Positions 57,849-64,000 of a DNA stretch of 64,000 nucleotides are shown piece by piece; position 1 is the stretch's first letter; every line of letters begins with the position of its first letter. The translations under genes were made by a program, and so were the position numbers. The notes below the pieces were generated by a model, which saw nothing but the letters and a program-made list of their open reading frames with translations, had not been told where the DNA came from and made no database searches. Source of the stretch: Allokutzneria oryzae (GTDB taxonomy: Bacteria > Actinomycetota > Actinomycetes > Mycobacteriales > Pseudonocardiaceae); the NCBI RefSeq assembly GCF_042429765.1, contig NZ_JBHLZU010000011.1, forward strand, positions 124,001 through 188,000, in the 5' to 3' direction.

Positions 57849-57910
57849 GCCATTCGCGGGCTTATGGACGTTTCTCGCGCTCCGCGGACGTCCATAAGCC
57901 CGCGAATGGC
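57849..57910. repeat. Perfect 23-bp-stem palindrome between fadD-like and acyl-CoA dehydrogenase genes
   Basis: 57849-57871 is perfectly complementary to 57888-57910; the loop is 16 bases. It starts 13 bp after the ligase stop and may act as terminator. Its arm contains TTCGCG-GGC-TTATGGA, also found (as TTCGCG-TTATGGA) in the island doublet at 11375-11387. Confidence 0.8.
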
Positions 57911-57996
57911 ATCCGGGAACAGTTGGACTTCCGAGTATCGGTGGCCCCACAATCGGGCGGTCGAGTTCTCGATGACCGCGTGGAGGACCTGCCGCG

Positions 57997-59154
57997 ATGA
58001 GCGCGCCCGTGATCGAACGCCAGCTGCCCACCGAAGAAGCAGCCGAGCTGCTCGTGCTCACCAGGGAGATCGCCCAGCGCGAGCTCGCCCCGAAGGCGGC
58101 CGAGGCCGAGGCGGCCGGTGAGTTCCCGCGCGAGGCCTTCCGCACCCTCGGCCGGGCCGGGCTGCTCGGCCTGCCGTACCCGGAGCGCTACGACGGCGGT
58201 GGTCAGCCCTACGAGGTGTACCTCCAGGTCGTCGAGGAGCTCTCCCGCGCGTGGCTGGCGGTCGGCCTCGGTGTCAGCGTGCACACGCTGTCCTGCCACG
58301 CCCTCGCCGGTTTCGGCACCGAGGAGCAGCGCGAGCGCTGGCTGCCCACGATGCTCGGCGGCGAGAAGCTGGGCGCCTACTGCCTCTCCGAGCCGCACAG
58401 CGGCTCCGACGCCGCCGCGCTGCGCACCAGCGCGAAGGCCGACCAGAACGGCAACTACTCGGTGCAGGGCACCAAGGCGTGGATCACGCACGCGGGCGCG
58501 GCCGACTTCTACACGCTGCTCGCGCGGACCGGCGACGACGGTCCGAAAGGGATCACCGCGTTCCTGGTGGACGCGGACACCCCCGGCATCTCCGTGGCGC
58601 GGCCCGAACGCAAGATGGGCATGAGGTCCTCGCTCACCGCGCAGGTGGTCTTCGAGGGTGCGGAGCTGCCGGGCGACCGCAGGCTGGGCGCGGAGGGCCA
58701 GGGCCTGAAGATCGCGCTGGATGCGCTGGACGCGGGCAGGCTCGGTATCTCGGCGTGCGCGGTCGGGGTGGCGCAGGCGGCCCTGGACGTCGCGGTCTCC
58801 TACGCGCGGGAGCGGACCGCGTTCGGCAAGGCGATCGGGGAGTTCCAGGGCGTGTCGTTCATGCTCGCCGACGCCGCGGCCGGTATCGAGGCCGCCCGGC
58901 AGCTCTACCTCTCCGCCGCCCGCCGCAAGGACGCCGGTCAGCCGTTCTCCACGCAGGCCGCGATGGCGAAGCTGATCTCCACCGACATGTGCATGAAGGT
59001 CACCACCGACATGGTCCAGGTGCTCGGCGGCGCCGGGTACGTCGAGGACTACCCGGTGGAGCGCTACATGCGCGAGGCCAAGGTGCTGCAGATCGTCGAG
59101 GGCACCAACCAGATCCAGCGGATGGTGATCGGGCGCTCCCTGCTCAGGGGATGA
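57997..59154 (+). CDS. Acyl-CoA dehydrogenase
   Basis: A 385-residue FAD flavoenzyme. Motifs: YCLSEPHSGSDAAALRTSA (FAD/substrate), LGISACAVGVAQAALDVAV, YARERTAFGKAIGEFQGVSF, and the C-terminal VLQIVEGTNQIQRMVIGRS with the catalytic Glu in the position of MCAD Glu376. The length and signature match short/medium-chain enzymes. ATG 57997 follows GGAGG. It overlaps or abuts the glutaredoxin gene. Substrate chain length is not predictable. Confidence 0.93.
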   Translation: MSAPVIERQLPTEEAAELLVLTREIAQRELAPKAAEAEAAGEFPREAFRTLGRAGLLGLPYPERYDGGGQPYEVYLQVVEELSRAWLAVGLGVSVHTLSCHALAGFGTEEQRERWLPTMLGGEKLGAYCLSEPHSGSDAAALRTSAKADQNGNYSVQGTKAWITHAGAADFYTLLARTGDDGPKGITAFLVDADTPGISVARPERKMGMRSSLTAQVVFEGAELPGDRRLGAEGQGLKIALDALDAGRLGISACAVGVAQAALDVAVSYARERTAFGKAIGEFQGVSFMLADAAAGIEAARQLYLSAARRKDAGQPFSTQAAMAKLISTDMCMKVTTDMVQVLGGAGYVEDYPVERYMREAKVLQIVEGTNQIQRMVIGRSLLRG

Positions 59155-59162
59155 TGGGCCGC

Positions 59163-59399
59163 ATGTCTCACGAGGTGACGCTGATGAGCCGGGCCGACTG
59201 CCACCTGTGCGAGGTCGCCAAGGGGGAGCTGGCCCGGATCTGCGGCGAGCTCGGGGTGCGGTGGTCGGAGGTCGACGTGGACACCGACCGGGAGCTGCGC
59301 GCGGAGTACGGCGACCGGGTCCCGGTGATCCTGGTCGACGGCGTCGAGCACGGCTACTGGAAGGTGGAGGAGGCCCGGCTGCGGGCCGCGCTGGGCTGA
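59163..59399 (+). CDS. Glutaredoxin-like protein, Rv0508-like
   Basis: A 78-residue thioredoxin-fold protein with the active site DCHLC (Cys-His-Leu-Cys) at the N-terminus and VPVILVDG, the cis-proline motif. Length fits the glutaredoxin/DUF836 family rather than thioredoxin. Its place before hemA matches Rv0508. It is probably mycothiol- or thioredoxin-linked, since glutathione is absent from these bacteria. ATG 59163 is used; ATG 59151 and 59154 are alternatives, the first overlapping the acyl-CoA dehydrogenase stop. Confidence 0.85.
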   Translation: MSHEVTLMSRADCHLCEVAKGELARICGELGVRWSEVDVDTDRELRAEYGDRVPVILVDGVEHGYWKVEEARLRAALG

Positions 59400-59552
59400 G
59401 TGCCCCCCGGCGGAGAATCCCGGTTTTCCGCGAAATACCTGTTCGGGTGATTGCCCGACTGCGCTGGTCCGAATGCCCATCGGCGCGGAGAGTGGTCCGC
59501 GACCTGCGTTTGACCGGGTATTGTGCGGCTGGTTACGTCGCTTGCCCACGAC

Positions 59553-59581
59553 TTTGTGCCTGCGTTCACAAGCGGCTACCG
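59553..59581 (+). promoter_or_regulatory. Rex operator and promoter upstream of rex-hemACD
   Basis: TTGTGC-CTGCGT-TCACAA (59554-59571) closely matches the Rex operator (TTGTGAA-N4-TTCACAA type). It lies within a likely promoter: TTTGTG at 59553-59558 and TACCGT at 59576-59581, 17 bp apart. A bound Rex would occlude both elements, giving autoregulation of rex and the haem genes. Confidence 0.8.
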
Positions 59582-59678
59582 TGTGGATGTCGCCGATGCG
59601 GCTCGGAGCGGAAGATCCCACCTTCGCCGACGTCAGCTGCCGGGCGACCCATTCTCAGAGTCGGTGAGGGAGAGCAGC

Positions 59679-60485
59679 GTGGCGGCGCAGCGGGACCAGG
59701 GGCACGAGGTCGCGACCGGCACGCCCAGCGCACGCCGCGCCAACGGAGAGCAGGCCGCCGCCATCGCCGATGTCCCCGCCGCCAGGGAACGGGCCAGGGC
59801 GATCCCCGAGGCCGCCGTCGCCCGTCTCGCCGTCTACCTGCGGGTTCTCTCCGGCATGGCCGAGGAGGGCGTCAGCACGATCTCCAGCGAGGAGCTGGCG
59901 GCCGCGGCCGGGGTCAACTCGGCGAAGCTGCGCAAGGACCTCTCCTACATCGGCTCCTACGGCACCCGCGGCGTCGGCTACGACGTGGACGTGCTGGTCA
60001 GTGAGATCGAGCGCATTCTCGGCCTCACCCGCAAGCACAGCGTCGCCGTTGTCGGTATCGGAAACCTCGGTCACGCGCTGGCGAACTACGGCGGATTCCC
60101 GAGCAGGGGCTTCCCGGTCGCCGCGCTTTTCGACGTCGATTCCGACCTGATGGGCGTTCCCGTCGGCGGTATTCCGGTCGAGCACATCGACGACATCGAA
60201 CAGGTCTGCCGCGACCGCGAGGTCACCATCGGCGTGATCGCCACGCCCCCCTCGGTGGCCCAGGACGTCTGTGATCGTTTGGTCTCCGGCGGCGTGCAAT
60301 GCATCCTGAACTTCGCACCGGTCGTTCTCGGGGTCCCCGACCACGTCGAGGTGCGCAAGGTCGACCTGGCGGTGGAGATGCAGATCCTCTCCTTCCACGT
60401 CGCCCGCCGCGCCGACGAGGCGCAGGCCGAGGCGAACGTGGACGGCACCCAACTCAACGTGGACGGGGTGGTGATGGGTCAATGA
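59679..60485 (+). CDS. rex: Redox-sensing repressor Rex
   Basis: A 268-residue NADH/NAD+-sensing repressor. The winged helix at about 47-115 (ARLAVYLRVLSGMAEEGVST, VNSAKLRKDLSYIGSYGTRG) is followed by the Rossmann domain with VVGIGNLGHALANYGGF. The swapped C-terminal helix is at the end (VEMQILSFHVARRAD). A basic N-terminal extension (1-40) precedes the helix-turn-helix. GTG 59679 follows GAGGGAGAG. Rex controls respiration genes and hemACD in Streptomyces. It overlaps hemA by 4 bp. Confidence 0.95.
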   Translation: MAAQRDQGHEVATGTPSARRANGEQAAAIADVPAARERARAIPEAAVARLAVYLRVLSGMAEEGVSTISSEELAAAAGVNSAKLRKDLSYIGSYGTRGVGYDVDVLVSEIERILGLTRKHSVAVVGIGNLGHALANYGGFPSRGFPVAALFDVDSDLMGVPVGGIPVEHIDDIEQVCRDREVTIGVIATPPSVAQDVCDRLVSGGVQCILNFAPVVLGVPDHVEVRKVDLAVEMQILSFHVARRADEAQAEANVDGTQLNVDGVVMGQ

Positions 60486-61849
60486 CCCTGCTCGCCGTTG
60501 GTCTGTCCCACCGCACCGCGCCCGTCCGCGTCCTGGAGCGCGCCGCCGTCACCGGCGACGAGGCCGGGAAGCTGCTGGACGAGCTGCTGCGCTGCCCCAA
60601 CGTCTCCGAGGCCGTGCTGGTCTCCACCTGCAACCGCGTCGAGGTCTACGCGGTCGTCGAGGCCTTCCACGGCGGTCTCGCCGACGTCTCCGGCGTGCTG
60701 GCCAGGCAGGCGGGCACCGACGTCGGCCAGCTGTCCTCGCACCTGTACGTGCACTACGCCGCGCGCGCCGTCGAGCACCTGTTCCGGGTCGCCGCCGGGC
60801 TGGACTCCATGGTGGTCGGCGAGGCCCAGATCCTCGGCCAGCTGCGCTCCGCCTACGGCCAGGCCGACGCGGCGGGGACCGTCGGCAAGGTGCTGCACGA
60901 GCTCGTCCAGCAGGCCCTGCGGGTCGGCAAGCGCGTGCACAGCGAGACCGGCATCGACCACGCGGGCGCCTCGCTGGTCACCGAGGCCCTTGCCGACGCG
61001 GCCGAGGTGCTCGGCACGCTCTCCGGCCGCCGCGCGCTGATCGTCGGCTCCGGCGCGATGGGCGGCCTCGCCGCCGCGCACCTGCGCCGCGCCGGCGTCG
61101 CGGAGATCGTCGTCGCCAACCGCACCCCGGCCAACGGGCAGCGGCTCGCGGGCACCATCGCCGCCGAGGGCGTCGCGTCGCGGGCGACCGGCCTCGCCGA
61201 CCTGGCCGTGGAGCTGGCCGAGGCCGACGTGGTCTTCGCGTGCACCGGCGCCACCGAGGTGGTCATCGACGCGGGCATGCTGGCGGGCGCCAGGCGCGAC
61301 ATCGTGCTCTGCGACCTCGGCCTGCCCCGCGACATCGACCCGGCCGCCGCCGAGGTCCCCGGCGTGCGCGTGGTGGACCTGGAGAGCCTGCAGCTCAGGC
61401 TCAGCGACGCCGAGGCTGGCACCGACACCCGCATCGCCACCGAGCTGGTCGCCGAGGAGGTGCGCGGCTACCTCGCCGCGCAGCGCTCCGCAGCGGTGAC
61501 CCCGACGGTGACCGCGCTGCGCCGCAGGGCCGCCGAGGTGGTCGACGCCGAGCTGCTGCGGCTGTCCTCGCGGCTGCCCGACCTGTCCTCCGACGTGCGC
61601 GACGAGCTGTCGCAGACCGTGCGCCGCGTGGTGGACAAGCTGCTGCACACCCCGACCGTGCGGGTGAAGCAGCTCGCCTCCGCGCCGGGCGGCTCGGACT
61701 ACGCGGACGCGCTGCGCGAGCTGTTCGCGCTCGACCCGCAGGTGCCCGTCGCGGTCGGCGCCCCCTCGGAGCAGGCGGCCGCCGACCTCTCCTCCTTTGC
61801 CCACAGTGCCCAATTCGGACAGTCCGAACAGGACGGTGATATCCGGTGA
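60482..61849 (+). CDS. hemA: Glutamyl-tRNA reductase
   Basis: A 455-residue NADPH-dependent enzyme, the first step of C5-pathway tetrapyrrole synthesis. The catalytic Cys50 is in LVSTCNRVEVYA; GEAQILGQLRSAYGQA follows. The NADPH domain has VGSGAMGGLAAAHLRRAGV, and the C-terminal dimerisation helix is at 330-420. It starts at an ATG overlapping the rex stop and overlaps hemC by 4 bp. Confidence 0.97.
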   Translation: MTLLAVGLSHRTAPVRVLERAAVTGDEAGKLLDELLRCPNVSEAVLVSTCNRVEVYAVVEAFHGGLADVSGVLARQAGTDVGQLSSHLYVHYAARAVEHLFRVAAGLDSMVVGEAQILGQLRSAYGQADAAGTVGKVLHELVQQALRVGKRVHSETGIDHAGASLVTEALADAAEVLGTLSGRRALIVGSGAMGGLAAAHLRRAGVAEIVVANRTPANGQRLAGTIAAEGVASRATGLADLAVELAEADVVFACTGATEVVIDAGMLAGARRDIVLCDLGLPRDIDPAAAEVPGVRVVDLESLQLRLSDAEAGTDTRIATELVAEEVRGYLAAQRSAAVTPTVTALRRRAAEVVDAELLRLSSRLPDLSSDVRDELSQTVRRVVDKLLHTPTVRVKQLASAPGGSDYADALRELFALDPQVPVAVGAPSEQAAADLSSFAHSAQFGQSEQDGDIR

Positions 61850-62781
61850 AGCCGAGACTGCGGATCGGGACGCGCGGTAGCGCGCTCGCTCTGGCGCAGA
61901 CCGGCCTGATCGCCTCCGCGCTGGAGCGCGCCGGCGCCGAGATCGAGATCGTGACCGTGAGCACCCCGGGAGACCGGTCGAGCGCTCCGATCGCGGAGAT
62001 CGGGGTCGGGGTGTTCACCTCGGCGCTGCGCGACGCGCTGGCGGCGAACGAGATCGACGTGGCTGTGCACTCCTACAAGGACCTGCCGACCGCGCCGGAC
62101 CCCCGGCTCGTGCTGGCGGCGGTGCCCTCCCGCGAGGACCCGCGGGACGCGCTGTGCGCCAGGGACGACCTGACCCTCGGCGAGCTCCCTCCTGGCTCGA
62201 CCGTGGGCACCGGATCGCCGCGGCGCGCGGCCCAGCTGGAGGCACTCGGCCTCGGGCTGACCGTGCTGCCGTTGCGGGGCAACGTGGACACCCGGCTCGG
62301 CAAGGTCACCTCCGGTGAGCTGGACGCCGTCGTGCTCGCCCGTGCCGGGCTGGCCCGCCTCGGCCGGCTCGACGCGATCACCGAGACGCTGGACCCGTTG
62401 CAGATGCTGCCCGCGCCCGCACAGGGCGCGCTGGCGGTGGAGTGCCGGATCGACGACGTCGATGTGGAACACCTGATTCGGTCCACATTGGACGATGAGG
62501 CCAGCCGTGCCGCGGTTACCGCGGAGCGCGCGCTGCTCGCCAGGTTGGAGGCGGGTTGCAGCGCTCCTGTCGGCGCGCTGGCCGATGTGGTGGAGGACCT
62601 CGACGACGAGGGGCGCACCGTGCTGCGCCTGTCGTTGCGGGGAGTCGCGGGAACCCAGCACAACGGGTTGCTGCGCGCGTCCGCCATCGGAAACACGACA
62701 GCTGCTGAGCAGCTCGGCCGCGCGGTGGCCGAGGAACTGCTCGACCTCGGGGCCGCGGTGCTCAGCGGCCCCGGGGAGTGA
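61846..62781 (+). CDS. hemC: Porphobilinogen deaminase (hydroxymethylbilane synthase)
   Basis: A 311-residue enzyme that assembles four porphobilinogens. The dipyrromethane cofactor attaches to Cys238 (LEAGCSAPVGA); RIGTRGSALALAQ, HSYKDLPT (active-site loop), GTGSPRRAAQL and LRGNVDTRLGK are all present. GTG 61846 overlaps the hemA stop. One GTCCA-N3-TGGAC palindrome lies in the coding sequence at 62481-62493. Confidence 0.97.
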   Translation: MKPRLRIGTRGSALALAQTGLIASALERAGAEIEIVTVSTPGDRSSAPIAEIGVGVFTSALRDALAANEIDVAVHSYKDLPTAPDPRLVLAAVPSREDPRDALCARDDLTLGELPPGSTVGTGSPRRAAQLEALGLGLTVLPLRGNVDTRLGKVTSGELDAVVLARAGLARLGRLDAITETLDPLQMLPAPAQGALAVECRIDDVDVEHLIRSTLDDEASRAAVTAERALLARLEAGCSAPVGALADVVEDLDDEGRTVLRLSLRGVAGTQHNGLLRASAIGNTTAAEQLGRAVAEELLDLGAAVLSGPGE

Positions 62782-62801
62782 ATGGGAATGGGGATTGCCT
62801 G

Positions 62802-64000
62802 ATGACCCGCGCTCGCAAGACCCCAGGACGGGTTGCCTTCGTCGGTTCCGGACCTGGTGATCTCGGTCTGCTGACCGTCCGGGCCCAGGAGTTGCTGACC
62901 AGGGCCGAACTCGTGGTCACCGACCCCGACGTGCCCTCGGACGTCGCCGCCCTGGTGCCCGAGACAGCCGAGGTGCGGCCCGCGGTCGGCGACCCCGCCG
63001 ACGTGGCCAAGGACCTGGTGACCGAGGCGAAGAACGGTCGCTCGGTCGTCCGGCTGGTCGCCGGCGACCCGCTGACCGCCGACGCGGTGGTCGAGGAGGC
63101 CTCCGCCGTCGCCAAGTCCACCGTCGCCTTCGACGTGGTGCCCGGTGTCGCCGCGGGGACCGCGGTGCCCGCCTACGCCGGCGTCGCGCTCGGCGCGGTG
63201 CACACCGAGGCCGACGTGCGCGGCAGCGTGGACTGGGCCGCCCTGGCCAGCTCGCCGGGCACCCTGGTGCTGCACGCCGCGGCCAGCCACCTCGCCGAGA
63301 CGGCGTCCTCGCTGGTGGAGCAGGGCCTCGCGCCGCAGACCCCGGTCGCGGTGACCACCGAGGGCACCTCCTGCGCCCAGAAGACCATCGACACCGCGCT
63401 GGCCTCGCTGGCCAACGACGCCGGTGACCTGAACGGCCCGCTGGTGGTGACCGTCGGCGGCGCCGTCGCGAACCGCTCCAAGCTGTCCTGGTGGGAGTCG
63501 CGGGCGCTCTACGGCTGGCGGGTCCTGGTGCCGCGCACCAAGGAGCAGGCGGGCGCGATGAGCGAGCGCCTGCGGTCGCACGGCGCCATCCCGGTCGAGG
63601 TGCCGACGATCTCGGTGGAGCCGCCGCGCAGCCCCGCGCAGATGGAGCGCGCGGTCAAGGGCCTGGTCGACGGCCGCTACCAGTGGGTGGTGTTCACCTC
63701 GACCAACGCGGTGCGCGCGGTGTGGGAGAAGTTCGCCGAGTTCGGCCTGGACGCCCGCGCCTTCTCCGGCGTGAAGATCGCCTGCATCGGCGAGGCCACC
63801 GCGGCCAAGGTCCGCTCCTTCGGCATCATCCCCGAGCTGGTGCCCTCCGGTGAGCAGTCCAGCGAGGGCCTGCTCGCGGAGTTCCCGCCGCACGACGACA
63901 TCCTGGACCCGGTGGACCGGGTGCTGCTGCCGCGGGCGGACATCGCCACCGAGACGCTGGCGGCAGGGATGCGCGACCGCGGCTGGGAGATCGACGACGT
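62802..64000 (+). CDS. hemD: Uroporphyrinogen-III C-methyltransferase/synthase fusion (CobA-HemD), cut off by the window edge
   Basis: The first 399 residues of a bifunctional protein. The N-terminal part (about 10-225) resembles SUMT/CobA: FVGSGPGDLGLLTVRAQELL, RLVAGDPLTADA and VPAYAGVALG, with some motifs weaker than in active SUMT, so this part may be inactive or altered. From about 243 the uroporphyrinogen-III synthase part starts (LYGWRVLVPRTKEQAGAM, VVFTSTNAVRAVWEKF, CIGEATAAKVRSFG). The stop is outside the window. It follows hemC by 20 bp and matches M. tuberculosis Rv0511. Confidence 0.92.
   Translation, partial: MTRARKTPGRVAFVGSGPGDLGLLTVRAQELLTRAELVVTDPDVPSDVAALVPETAEVRPAVGDPADVAKDLVTEAKNGRSVVRLVAGDPLTADAVVEEASAVAKSTVAFDVVPGVAAGTAVPAYAGVALGAVHTEADVRGSVDWAALASSPGTLVLHAAASHLAETASSLVEQGLAPQTPVAVTTEGTSCAQKTIDTALASLANDAGDLNGPLVVTVGGAVANRSKLSWWESRALYGWRVLVPRTKEQAGAMSERLRSHGAIPVEVPTISVEPPRSPAQMERAVKGLVDGRYQWVVFTSTNAVRAVWEKFAEFGLDARAFSGVKIACIGEATAAKVRSFGIIPELVPSGEQSSEGLLAEFPPHDDILDPVDRVLLPRADIATETLAAGMRDRGWEIDD

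Noticed and set aside
55622..57952. Long minus-strand frame (776 codons) across bldN and the fadD-like gene
   Set aside because: Its C-terminal part is a frame-shifted shadow of the sigma factor and the rest is antisense to a recognisable ligase; composition is not protein-like.

Overview
The window is high-GC actinobacterial DNA. Gene content and order point to the Pseudonocardiales or a close relative. Markers are mycothiol synthesis (mshA), mycothiol-dependent isomerase-like enzymes, an F420-type luciferase-fold oxidoreductase, BldC and BldN regulators, the tiny ribosomal protein bS22, and rex-hemA-hemC-hemD. From about 24.4 kb to the right end the order largely follows the Mycobacterium tuberculosis Rv0474-Rv0511 segment: XRE regulator, hbhA, DUF2516, DUF2505, murB, L,D-transpeptidase, mshA, ybjN, gpm, senX3-regX3, ppx, membrane protein, TIM-barrel protein, thioesterase, proC, bldC, bS22, epimerase, acyltransferase, serB-like phosphatase, glutaredoxin, hemA, hemC, hemD. 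Species is not determined. Synteny and family names come from memory, not from a search.

Layout. 1-9.6 kb: a truncated sensor kinase divergent from an ABC exporter, small membrane proteins, a LuxR regulator with a degenerate receiver, an F420-type oxidoreductase, a CsoR/CopZ copper unit with a visible CsoR operator, and a short-chain dehydrogenase. 9.7-11.6 kb: tRNA-Glu, tRNA-Asp and tRNA-Phe, followed by a 1.5 kb mini-island. The island is bounded by an exact 52-bp repeat of the tRNA-Phe 3' half and carries one protein gene, a ScoMcrA-like HNH restriction endonuclease, with no integrase. 11.6-24.4 kb: PP2C-like phosphatase, a yczE/mocR divergent pair, DUF445, a DapC-type aminotransferase, an ECF sigma factor with its partner, a secreted proline-rich protein, CGNR/VOC divergent genes, a VanY-like peptidase, a PIMT-like methyltransferase and paired crcB fluoride channels.

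24.4-64 kb: the mycobacteria-like core. Cell-envelope genes (hbhA, murB, L,D-transpeptidase, DUF4349 lipoprotein, acyltransferase) are mixed with mycothiol synthesis, phosphate sensing (senX3-regX3, ppx), proline metabolism (proline dehydrogenase, proC) and tetrapyrrole synthesis controlled by Rex. Insertions relative to M. tuberculosis include a trypsin-like protein, a DUF4349 lipoprotein, a CoA-ligase/TetR pair, and a bldN/fadD/acyl-CoA dehydrogenase block.

Recurring patterns. Eighteen genes have a TANNNT -10 box 5-8 bases before the start codon and no Shine-Dalgarno sequence, as expected for leaderless mRNAs; this was used to choose several starts. A family of long extragenic palindromes sharing a TTCGCG...TTATGGA core lies after several genes and as an inverted doublet inside the mini-island. 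A short palindrome, GTCCA-N3-TGGAC, occurs six times inside coding sequences.
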